A DNA stretch of 35,220 nucleotides, from IMG/VR virus record IMGVR_UViG_3300030107_003762, positions 1-35,220 of that record. The stretch is one strand, 5' to 3'. This document shows, piece after piece, positions 28,752 through 35,220 of this stretch. This DNA is from a virus. The position numbers were made by a program, and so were the translations under genes. The number at the start of each line of letters is the position of its first letter. Position 1 is the stretch's first letter. The notes under the pieces are model-generated. The model searched no databases, was not told the origin of the DNA, and worked only from the letters and a program-made list of their open reading frames with translations.

Positions 28752-29966
28752 CTATACGACCACCTTGAATATTGTTTCACGTTTATTCGTTTTTTTAGCT
28801 GATTTTGCATTATACGCCTCCAAAGTTTTATCAATATCATAACCATCACATTCTACATTCTGCAAGTCTATCTTAATTCCATCTCGGTTACCATTCTCAT
28901 AAAATACATAAGCATTTTGACTTGCTCTTCCACCAAGATTCAAAGCTTTTTCAGAGTAATCATTTGCACCTACCATACTAGATGATCTTCCAAATGTATC
29001 TCCTACTCTAGCCGAATGAACGTGTCCAAATATAACATAATCTATTTTTACACCTTTCATAGAATATCTACCAACTAATTGATTGACAGACTTTTCTACT
29101 CCTGCACTTATTGCTCCGTGTCCGTGAAGCATTAATAAATTCTGACCTGCTACATTTATAACTATTTCGGCAGGATCGCCATCTATAAAATGTACGTCAG
29201 ATTCTCTAAATAAATATCTTAAACAATTCCCTATGGTGTAATCATAGTTGTCAGTTGCTACTGCATTAGACCAACCTAGTTCTTTATTTGCACGACCTTC
29301 ATTTCCAACCACACAAGCTACGCTTACATTAAAGTCTTTATTTAAATGTAGTATAACCTGTTGCATTATATCTACAGCTAAGAAAGTAGCTTTAGCTCTA
29401 TTAGAAGCTTGATTTAGTAATTCATCCAGCCTTCTGTCACTATTCATTAGGTCTCCAGTTAAAGCCACCACAACTTGGCTAACATTATTTATCTTAAAGT
29501 ACGCTGATGCCTTATCTACAAAATATTGGCATCGCTGTGATGCAACCTTAAAATCATATCGATTATTCTGAAGTTCGACTAATTCATTAAAATGAACGTC
29601 ACTAAATTGGATGACCCCAACCGCCCTTTTACTAATCTTATGCTTCTTAGTTAACTTGTGTAATTTATAATTTTCAAAAAGCTCTTTTAATTTTTCGCTG
29701 TATTCTTCTACAGCATTTTCAATTCTTGCATATTCTCTAAATCCCTTACGCTCAATTCTATTAACGTCTTGGGCTTTTTGCTTCTCTTTTCTGTATCTAA
29801 CATTCTCTTTAAGAAGCTCTAAATCCTCTATAGGATTAACTGTTCTTAGATTGCAGCCCCCACATTGCCATCTCTGCTTATTTTTATCAAATCCACTTTT
29901 AGTTAGACCTGTATTGTAGCATCTAGGGCAAGCTAGAACCTTATTTAAGTATTCATCGTATGACAT
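28752..29966 (-). CDS. Metallophosphoesterase with N-terminal zinc ribbon
   Basis: A 404-aa protein. Residues 13-38 form a zinc knuckle pair, CPRC and CGGC, of transposase or transcription-factor style. After a basic helical linker the phosphoesterase motifs follow in order: FSDVH (121-125), TGDLMNS (170-176), VVGNEGR (219-225), LHGHG (280-284) and FGHVHSA (313-319). The usual GNHE His is replaced by Glu in GNEGR. The family cleaves phosphoesters in DNA, RNA or nucleotides with two metals. The zinc ribbon suggests a nucleic-acid substrate. No clear ribosome site before ATG 29966; 30 bases separate it from lysozyme. Confidence 0.8.
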   Translation of the reverse strand: MSYDEYLNKVLACPRCYNTGLTKSGFDKNKQRWQCGGCNLRTVNPIEDLELLKENVRYRKEKQKAQDVNRIERKGFREYARIENAVEEYSEKLKELFENYKLHKLTKKHKISKRAVGVIQFSDVHFNELVELQNNRYDFKVASQRCQYFVDKASAYFKINNVSQVVVALTGDLMNSDRRLDELLNQASNRAKATFLAVDIMQQVILHLNKDFNVSVACVVGNEGRANKELGWSNAVATDNYDYTIGNCLRYLFRESDVHFIDGDPAEIVINVAGQNLLMLHGHGAISAGVEKSVNQLVGRYSMKGVKIDYVIFGHVHSARVGDTFGRSSSMVGANDYSEKALNLGGRASQNAYVFYENGNRDGIKIDLQNVECDGYDIDKTLEAYNAKSAKKTNKRETIFKVVV

Positions 29967-29996
29967 AAATTAGTATATGGTAGTAGATAGAAGCAA

Positions 29997-30446
29997 CTAA
30001 AGAGATGCGATTATCTCACTTAATTCTTTAGCTCTGTTAGGCGTTTGTTTAGCCCATTTAGAATCTAACATCTCTTTTGATGCTGATTCCCACTCTGCTT
30101 CTGCTAGGTAACCAATAGTTTTTTTAAATTTACAAAATCCTCTAAAACCTAATTGGTAAGCCATATTCATCATAACACCTCGAACTTCAATAGGAGATGA
30201 CTTAAACCAATCGAATTTATCTTCAAATCTCTCTTCTAAAGCTTCTAATTTCTCTTCAAGAATCATATCGCATACTTCTTCTGATAAGTGCAGATCCTTA
30301 ATAGCAAAGCCAACTCCTATAGTATCTACACCCTCTGTGCATTTATATACGGTTGGCTTATATCCTTCGTGTATTTTTAATTGTTCTATTATATCTTTCA
30401 TAATATTAAGTTGCTCTGTCCAGTATTGATATTTATTTTCTGACAA
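29997..30446 (-). CDS. Lysozyme, T4/P22-type endolysin (GH24)
   Basis: The catalytic region reads HEGYKPTVYKCTEGVDTIGVGF. Counting from ATG 30401, the Glu is at 12, the Cys at 21 and the Thr at 27, the same spacing as T4 lysozyme Glu11-Asp20-Thr26 with Cys for Asp, a change seen in other phage enzymes. The enzyme cleaves peptidoglycan. Later parts, PIEVRGVMMNMAYQLGFRGF and SKWAKQTPNRAKEL, are also family-typical. Two starts: TTG 30446 with AGGA five bases upstream, or ATG 30401 without a ribosome site. No signal peptide, so it needs a holin. Confidence 0.9.
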   Translation of the reverse strand: MSENKYQYWTEQLNIMKDIIEQLKIHEGYKPTVYKCTEGVDTIGVGFAIKDLHLSEEVCDMILEEKLEALEERFEDKFDWFKSSPIEVRGVMMNMAYQLGFRGFCKFKKTIGYLAEAEWESASKEMLDSKWAKQTPNRAKELSEIIASL

Positions 30447-30600
30447 TTTTCCTATCTACAAGAGTATCTTTTTTACCAAATATTCTATCGTAGTTGTCTT
30501 TATATTTTTTATCGAGCAAATCTACTCCATCGCGTATCCAATCGCCCTTACCAGCCCCTATCAAGTCACCTTTTTTTCTTATAACTCTTTGTTTAGACAT
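30433..30600 (-). CDS. Small basic protein, 55 aa
   Basis: ATG 30600 lies inside the end of the sulfotransferase-like gene, with AAGGAGTGGAGC upstream. The product is basic at both ends, with GDLIGAGKGDWIRDGVDLLDKKY in the middle. It overlaps the lysozyme start by 14 bases. No family recognised. Confidence 0.65.
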   Translation of the reverse strand: MSKQRVIRKKGDLIGAGKGDWIRDGVDLLDKKYKDNYDRIFGKKDTLVDRKIVRK

Positions 30601-31309
30601 AGCTCCACTCCTTTTTAAAGTTCTCTATTTCTTTTTTAGTGTAAAAATAATTTGAATATTTAAGATTATAATTCTTTTCAATAAAGCTTAATGGGAAGTC
30701 CATTTTTTTTATTTCTTTATACTTCTGTATAAAATCTTGCCCAACATTCCTTTTTTCATAGACTCCTTTATTGCTCATTAAGACCCCATCAACCCCAGTA
30801 AGCTCTTTTATAGCCTCTTTAAGTTTTTCTTTTGTATCTTCAAGTCTAATAATAAGAATTTTATGACCATTACAATCGTATATCTTATAACCTTTTTTAT
30901 GAGGGAATGTATTTTTATATACATTAAATTTAAAGAATTTATGTAGCTCTTCATCAAACCATTTATCAGCATATTTAATATCGTATCTATCTATAAAGTC
31001 TTTCTGTATTTCCATTGATGTCATATTCTCAGGTCTTCTTGAAGACCATCTGCGAATCCTTTGAAAGAAAGCAGATAAATTTCTTGCCATAGCATTCCTT
31101 ACAAGAACTATAACTTTATATTTTACCTGACCATTCTTTATGTTATGAAAAACATCTTTGTTAGGCGTTGGAAATTCTGCTTTAGGCTCGTTAGAACCAA
31201 GCCAATGAATATGCTCTGCTTTCAAACCATTATCCTCTAAAGAAAACTTAACGCTTTGAGACCCTACTTTACCCATTTGATAAACCAGCACTCTATCGGA
31301 ATTTTTCAC
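30593..31309 (-). CDS. Sulfotransferase-like protein
   Basis: A 238-aa protein from GTG 31309. LVYQMGKVGSQSVKFSLED (8-26) resembles the 5'-phosphosulfate loop of PAPS-dependent sulfotransferases. VIVLVRNAMARNLSAFFQRI (66-85) has the Arg71 ... Ser79 pair of the 3'-phosphate site. WFDEELHKFFKFNVY is near 117. The pattern recalls the group annotated as putative capsular polysaccharide synthesis proteins. Such enzymes move sulfate to sugars or proteins. The gene sits just after the capsid terminator, upstream of lysozyme, so it may act on cell-surface or virion material. TAGTG overlap with the 63-aa gene. Confidence 0.7.
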   Translation of the reverse strand: MKNSDRVLVYQMGKVGSQSVKFSLEDNGLKAEHIHWLGSNEPKAEFPTPNKDVFHNIKNGQVKYKVIVLVRNAMARNLSAFFQRIRRWSSRRPENMTSMEIQKDFIDRYDIKYADKWFDEELHKFFKFNVYKNTFPHKKGYKIYDCNGHKILIIRLEDTKEKLKEAIKELTGVDGVLMSNKGVYEKRNVGQDFIQKYKEIKKMDFPLSFIEKNYNLKYSNYFYTKKEIENFKKEWSYV

Positions 31310-31500
31310 TATTTCTTTTTAGCCGCCTTCTTAGAAGGTTTTTTTGTAACTTTTTTAGGCTCAATGTAATCAGATAAATCTCTTCTTGATTTAATTTTCA
31401 TCCATCTCCCTGATGTAATTAAAGCATTAATAGTATTTGTATCATTTTCTTTGTACTGTCTAACATTATTATTCAAATCTTTCAACCAAACAAAACTCAT
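31309..31500 (-). CDS. Small structural-style protein, 63 aa
   Basis: ATG 31500 follows AAAAGGAGAAATT. The N-terminal part (MSFVWLKDLNNNVRQYKEN) is strand-like; the C-terminus is a Lys/Ala/Pro tail (KKVTKKPSKKAAKKK) like that of DNA-contacting head proteins. It lies directly behind the terminator that follows the major capsid gene. Possibly a minor head protein; family not recognised. Confidence 0.65.
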   Translation of the reverse strand: MSFVWLKDLNNNVRQYKENDTNTINALITSGRWMKIKSRRDLSDYIEPKKVTKKPSKKAAKKK

Positions 31501-31515
31501 AATTTCTCCTTTTAT

Positions 31516-31547
31516 AAAAAAGGGGGCGGGTAGACCACCCCCTTTTT
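31516..31547 (-). terminator. Intrinsic terminator behind major capsid gene, likely bidirectional
   Basis: GGGGGCGG (31522-31529) pairs with CCACCCCC (31535-31542), one G-T wobble, 5-base loop. Six A flank the left side and five T the right side, so it works on both strands. For the leftward operon it lies 23 bases after the capsid stop and would lower transcription of all later genes. Confidence 0.85.
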
Positions 31548-31569
31548 AGATTAACAATCAGAACTCGGT

Positions 31570-32433
31570 CTATGGATTAGTTAAATTTAATCCCATTGTG
31601 TGACCAGACTCATCGATAAGTTTAGCACCATATATCATATCGGCAACTACTTTAGTACCAAGATACTCAACATCATACTGAGCTTGAACTCTTACGTCTT
31701 GCTGTGCAGCAAACACGCAGGCTTCAGGCGGATAAACAGCACCAACAACAGTACCATCTGCTGTAGCAGAAGCTATAGAACGACCATAGAATACACTCAT
31801 TCCATAAACTAGCCCAACAGCACCTGTTCTAAGTTCCGAACCATCTCCACCTGCATCTTTTCTTATAAAATAAGAAGCAACACCTGACGAAGGATTCATA
31901 AAGTCAGCTAGACATTGGTTGTTTAAAACCATTGAACAAGTATTAGGATCAATATCTTGACCATATAAGCTTGAAAGAACAGCCTCTAATGTATCTGCAT
32001 TAAATGAATTGTCTGCATTTACATCTACTGTTGTCTGAAAGCCATCAAGTTCTGCCCATAAATCATCTTCAACTTTTCTCGCCAATGATTCTCCAAACAT
32101 TCTTGTATATTTTGAAATTAACTCAGAATTTGATTGAATTAAGGCTATATCCTCAAAAATGTTAGCAAGGTATTTGTGTTTATTGATAGATAGATCGACT
32201 TTACCTTCAGTTCCAGCGGCAGAAAAAGTTACTGCTGTTGAAGCTGCCTTGTCATTCGTTCCATCCATTTGTATTTTTGGTATATGCACAGTATCTCCTG
32301 CACTTTTTACCAATGCTGAATAATCTTCTACAGAACCTCTTAGCTTTAAATTAGCCTCAAAGTATTTATAGATAGGCTCAGCCCATAATTCAGGTATAAA
32401 ATTCGCACCTGTGGTAGTATCTAAATAAGCCAT
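31570..32433 (-). CDS. Major capsid protein
   Basis: A 287-aa protein following a scaffold-like gene and preceding a strong terminator, the usual setting for high-level capsid expression. It opens MAYLDTTTGANFIPELWAEP, has SAGDTVHIPKIQMDG (about 44-58), KHKYLANIFEDIALIQSN (86-103) and a C-terminal YDVEYLGTKVVADMIYGAKL. These phrases are common in HK97-fold coat proteins of phages with separate scaffolds. GGAGAAATAA precedes ATG 32433. It should be the most abundant virion protein. Confidence 0.88.
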   Translation of the reverse strand: MAYLDTTTGANFIPELWAEPIYKYFEANLKLRGSVEDYSALVKSAGDTVHIPKIQMDGTNDKAASTAVTFSAAGTEGKVDLSINKHKYLANIFEDIALIQSNSELISKYTRMFGESLARKVEDDLWAELDGFQTTVDVNADNSFNADTLEAVLSSLYGQDIDPNTCSMVLNNQCLADFMNPSSGVASYFIRKDAGGDGSELRTGAVGLVYGMSVFYGRSIASATADGTVVGAVYPPEACVFAAQQDVRVQAQYDVEYLGTKVVADMIYGAKLIDESGHTMGLNLTNP

Positions 32434-32459
32434 TTATTTCTCCTTTCCCTTTTGGGAAT

Positions 32460-32999
32460 TTAATTTTTTTTCATTCGTGCTTCGGCTGACTTAACAATAT
32501 CTTCCCAATTTTCTCGCAATTCACTAGGATCCATTTTAGTCCAATCTTTAGAGACTTCCTTAAATCCTCTTGGATTACCAGCAAGTTCAGGAGCATTAGC
32601 TTTAGCACTATTAATTTTTTTTGTAACAAATTCAAGAGTTTGCAAATCTAGCTTTGCTAGTTGCTCCCTCTCTTCTTCAGGATGTTTTTCTAGTAATTCG
32701 GCTGTTCTAGTTTCAACGTGCTTAGTCCATTTATTAGCTACAGATGATAAAGTTTCATTTTCAGAAGACACTTTTTCATAAAGCGTTTTAAAATCTTCTT
32801 TCTCTTTTAACTTTGTTTCTTCTGCTTTAGCCATAGACTTTTCAAGTTCCGCTATACGAGCCTCTGCATCCTGCGACCTTTTTCTATACTTTTTGCTTTC
32901 TGCTATTAATGCACCGACATCGGTCGATTCTGTCTGTGTTTCTTGGGTAGGTTGCTCACTTACTGTTTCGCTTGCTACTGTTTTTGTTTCTTCGGACAT
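32460..32999 (-). CDS. Capsid scaffolding protein
   Basis: A 179-aa acidic protein: disordered Thr/Glu/Gln-rich N-terminus, then a long coiled coil (AEARIAELEKSMAKAEETKLKE region, quoted in part) and a C-terminal helical section with a positive end (SAEARMKKN). It lies directly upstream of the capsid gene, as scaffolds do. It guides procapsid assembly and leaves before packaging. First gene of the leftward operon, with AGGAGGGCAGT before ATG 32999. Confidence 0.85.
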   Translation of the reverse strand: MSEETKTVASETVSEQPTQETQTESTDVGALIAESKKYRKRSQDAEARIAELEKSMAKAEETKLKEKEDFKTLYEKVSSENETLSSVANKWTKHVETRTAELLEKHPEEEREQLAKLDLQTLEFVTKKINSAKANAPELAGNPRGFKEVSKDWTKMDPSELRENWEDIVKSAEARMKKN

Positions 33000-33032
33000 A
33001 CTGCCCTCCTATGTTGTGTTTTTTGAAAATAA

Positions 33033-33055
33033 AAATACAATATCTTGTATTTATA
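33033..33055. promoter_or_regulatory. Palindromic operator and leftward -10 box in the divergent head promoter region
   Basis: AAATACAA (33033-33040) and TTGTATTT (33045-33052) form a perfect 8-bp inverted repeat with a 4-base centre. On the minus strand TATAAA (33055-33050) overlaps it as a -10-like box. Between the scaffold and terminase starts, it is well placed to bind one dimeric regulator for both operons. Confidence 0.5.
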
Positions 33056-33080
33056 CTCCGCCATAAGTTAGATTAAGGTA

Positions 33081-33095
33081 GTTGTTGAAAACAAC
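33081..33095 (+). promoter_or_regulatory. Hairpin just before large-terminase start
   Basis: GTTGTT (33081-33086), GAA, then AACAAC (33090-33095), ending five bases before the terminase ATG. No ribosome site is visible here, so this hairpin would occupy the initiation region of the mRNA, or serve as an operator in DNA. Confidence 0.5.
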
Positions 33096-33100
33096 AAATA

Positions 33101-34423
33101 ATGGAAAATACTTTAAAAAAAGAGTTACATTTTAAAAAATCTTGGTTTGACTATATGGGGTACACACCTCACAAAGGTCAGGAAAAACTACATTACCCAA
33201 GTAAAGATGCGGCTCGGTTTTTTGTAATGGTATGTGGAAGAAGGTTTGGTAAGACAACTTGTTCTGCTATGGAAGCCACATTTGTAGCCTCTCAGCCAAA
33301 TAAAAGAATATGGTGTGTCGGCTTATCTTACGACAAAGCTGATCTAATGTTCCGAGAAATTTGGAAAAAGATGGTTATCGGTCGTTCTAATGATATTGAG
33401 CGTGCCTCTGAGAAAGAAAGATATATAAAGTTTAAATGGGGAACTGTAGTAGAAGGTAAGTCGGCTGACAATCCTGATTCATTAGTAGGTGAAGGATTAG
33501 ACTTACTTATTATTGATGAGGCTGCCAAAGTTAAAAGAAAGATATGGGATATGTATTTATCTCCTACTTTGTCAGATAGGAAAGGAAAAGCAATATTTAT
33601 AACTACACCTGAAGGCTTTAATTGGGTTTATGATTTATTTTTGCTTGGACAAAAAGATGAATTGTGGGAATCTCATCAAGCACCATCTTGGGATAATCAG
33701 TTTGCATTCCCTGATGGAGAAAATGATTCGTTTATTGTTGAGCGTAAACGAAATATGGCAAAAGAGTCGTATGACCAAGAATATGGTGCTAAATTTACAA
33801 CTTTTGCTGGGCAAGTTTATCCTTTTGACCGTAATTTAGATGTTGGATATTTTCCTTACAATCCAAGCTTTCCAACATTTTGCAGTATTGACTTTGGTTA
33901 CAGAATGCCAGCAGTAGGTTGGTTTCAAACACAGATGATAAATGGAGAATGGCATATAAATATAATTGATGAGATTATACACGAAACAAACATTAAAACA
34001 GATGAGCTTATTAAGCGTATCAAGTCAAAGCCTTACTATGTTAGGGCATATTATGGAGACCCTGCTGGAGGACAAGCTCAAGGTCAATCAGGTATGGGGG
34101 ATATAGAGATTTTTAGACAAAACGGAATACATATACAGACTATAAGAGATAAAGTATCTAGGAATATAGCATCTGGTATTTCACACGTTAGAGGTTTTAT
34201 AGAGAGTGCTATGGGCAAGCGTTATTTGCATATAAATAATAAATGTCAGGGAATAGCCGAAGATTTAGAGAATTATCGTTATCCAGAACATAAAGAAGGC
34301 AAAGAATTGAAGCCTGACCCCTTAAAAGATGGGTTTCACGATCACGGATGCGATATGTTAAGATATTTTTTTATAAATAGGTTTCCAATTAAACAACAAG
34401 AATTAATAGTGAGGAAAAGATGA
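33101..34423 (+). CDS. Terminase large subunit
   Basis: A 440-aa ATP-driven packaging motor and nuclease. Walker A GRRFGKTT (46-53), Walker B LLIIDEAA (135-142) and the ITTPEG coupling motif (167-172) form the ATPase. The nuclease part has FCSIDFGY (near 263), YYGDPAGGQAQG (near 324) and GFHDHGCDMLRYF close to the end, giving the acidic residues of the RNase H-like fold. Full length for the family. The ATG at 33101 lacks a ribosome site and follows a hairpin. The TGA stop overlaps the portal start. Its small subunit is not adjacent. Confidence 0.95.
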   Translation: MENTLKKELHFKKSWFDYMGYTPHKGQEKLHYPSKDAARFFVMVCGRRFGKTTCSAMEATFVASQPNKRIWCVGLSYDKADLMFREIWKKMVIGRSNDIERASEKERYIKFKWGTVVEGKSADNPDSLVGEGLDLLIIDEAAKVKRKIWDMYLSPTLSDRKGKAIFITTPEGFNWVYDLFLLGQKDELWESHQAPSWDNQFAFPDGENDSFIVERKRNMAKESYDQEYGAKFTTFAGQVYPFDRNLDVGYFPYNPSFPTFCSIDFGYRMPAVGWFQTQMINGEWHINIIDEIIHETNIKTDELIKRIKSKPYYVRAYYGDPAGGQAQGQSGMGDIEIFRQNGIHIQTIRDKVSRNIASGISHVRGFIESAMGKRYLHINNKCQGIAEDLENYRYPEHKEGKELKPDPLKDGFHDHGCDMLRYFFINRFPIKQQELIVRKR

Positions 34424-35220
34424 CAGTCGAACAAATAATACAAGAATCAGTAAAAGAATTTAAACAAAATCAAGCACGAGCTAGGCGTAATCACATAAGA
34501 AAGCTAATAGATTATTATTGTGGTTCAAATACATCAAATTACATATCTCAATATTTTGATGCGGATGCTTTTAGAGAAATTCCTTGCTATGAAGCTAATT
34601 TTACAAAAAGATTTATAAATAAGATGAGCCGAATATATACTGTAGGGGCAAATCGTAATGTTGGAAATAAATACGACAATCTTACTGTTTTAAAAGATGC
34701 TAGAATGAAGCATATAGAAAGAATGACTCGTTTAATTGGAAGCGTAGCGACACAAGTTGTTTTTATAGATGATGATATGCCGCACTTTGATTATAGACCT
34801 ATTTATTATTTCGATGTACATCTTGGAGACAATCCTTTTAAGCCTGAAGCTATTACTTATCCTATTCTTATGAACTCAGATGATGTTAGTTATACAGATA
34901 AGCTTAAATATGCTTATTGGGATAAAGGAATGTATGCTTTATATGACGAAGATGGTAATATCTTAGAAGAATACGAACACGGTTACGGTGTATTGCCATT
35001 TGTATTTACTCACAGAGAAAATCAATTAGATTCTTTCTTCGTAGATGGAGCAGATGATATAGTTTCGTGCAATGAACACGTTAATATAACAATGACTGAG
35101 CTTCAACTAGGATTAAGATTCCAAATGTTTGGTCAGCCTTATGTAACTGGGTTGCAAGCCGATAAAAGACTAGAAAGAGCAGGATCTGACACAATACTAG
35201 ACCTTCCTGAAGGCTCTGTG
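34420..35220 (+). CDS. Portal protein, N-terminal part (runs off the window and continues at base 1)
   Basis: Starts ATG 34420 inside the terminase stop (ATGA), with GAGGAAAAG upstream. 267 codons are present before the window ends; with the part at bases 1-570, less the 33-codon overlap, the gene encodes 423 residues. The N-terminus is helical and basic (ARARRNHIRKLIDYYCG). Then come FREIPCYEANFTKRFINKMSRIY, a beta-rich middle with FIDDDMPHFDYRPIYYFD, and an LPFVFTHRENQ stretch. Position and length support portal. The GTG at the very end differs from GTA at 97-99 but both encode Val. Confidence 0.88.
   Translation, partial: MTVEQIIQESVKEFKQNQARARRNHIRKLIDYYCGSNTSNYISQYFDADAFREIPCYEANFTKRFINKMSRIYTVGANRNVGNKYDNLTVLKDARMKHIERMTRLIGSVATQVVFIDDDMPHFDYRPIYYFDVHLGDNPFKPEAITYPILMNSDDVSYTDKLKYAYWDKGMYALYDEDGNILEEYEHGYGVLPFVFTHRENQLDSFFVDGADDIVSCNEHVNITMTELQLGLRFQMFGQPYVTGLQADKRLERAGSDTILDLPEGSV
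35122..35220. repeat. Right copy of terminal direct repeat
   Basis: Matches bases 1-98 exactly, with one mismatch at the final base (35220 G versus 99 A). Same reading frame of the portal gene in both copies; the mismatch is synonymous. Interpreted as assembly overlap of a circular map with unit length 35121. Confidence 0.95.

Noticed and set aside
28658-28849. Minus-strand frame of 63 codons
   Set aside because: It mainly overlaps the phosphoesterase 3' end in another frame and contradicts the better-supported 48-aa gene at 28522-28668.
1-35220. CRISPR array, insertion sequence or diversity-generating retroelement
   Set aside because: No regularly spaced repeats, transposase, reverse transcriptase or template/variable repeat pair were seen on reading both strands.

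Overview
This window is a complete or near-complete genome of a tailed double-stranded DNA phage with a long non-contractile (siphovirus-like) tail. The first 98 bases recur at the right end (35122-35219; the final base differs). The contig therefore closes into a circle of about 35.12 kb, and the portal gene is split across the two window ends. The DNA is AT-rich, genes are packed with ATGA/TAATG overlaps, and many starts have strong AGGAGG-type ribosome sites, so the host should be a low-GC bacterium that relies on Shine-Dalgarno initiation. No host-specific gene was recognised; a dockerin-like module and the general gene style are compatible with an aquatic or marine host, which is inference only. 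I saw no integrase, repressor, DNA polymerase, tRNA or CRISPR array, so a virulent lifestyle using the host replisome is the simplest reading.

Layout on the circle. (1) Rightward packaging/head block: large terminase (33101), portal (34420 across the junction to 570), gpG/gp10-like morphogenesis protein (560) and a small protein (1080). (2) A short leftward unit, 2240-1263, holds a HTH small-terminase-like protein with small proteins on each side. (3) Rightward early region, 2737-7662: mostly proteins under 100 residues (zinc-ribbon peptides, one-pass membrane micro-proteins, a lipoprotein), plus a Gp88-family protein and a PD-(D/E)XK-like nuclease. Promoter-like sites, a terminator and structured leaders punctuate it. 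(4) Rightward recombination/replication block, 8047-12087: candidate annealing protein, SSB with a DSEIPF tip, replication-initiator-like protein, cytosine-5 methyltransferase, Hjc-like resolvase, HNH-type protein and NinB-like protein. (5) Leftward virion and lysis block, 33000-12088: scaffold, major capsid protein, a terminator, sulfotransferase-like protein, lysozyme, metallophosphoesterase, holin candidate and other small membrane proteins, fibre-like proteins, connectors, tail tube, tail-assembly chaperone, tape measure and tail-tip proteins.

The strongest non-annotated signal is a textbook -1 programmed frameshift between tail tube and tape measure: a GGGAAAC heptamer, a 6-nt spacer and a 13-bp stem-loop. 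It joins a 94-aa chaperone to a roughly 150-codon frame that has no start of its own. Other notable points are a dockerin-like calcium-binding pair inside a 967-aa tail protein, a sulfotransferase-like gene next to the capsid gene, a 26-residue AT-hook peptide, a palindrome between the divergent head operons, and two structured non-coding segments.
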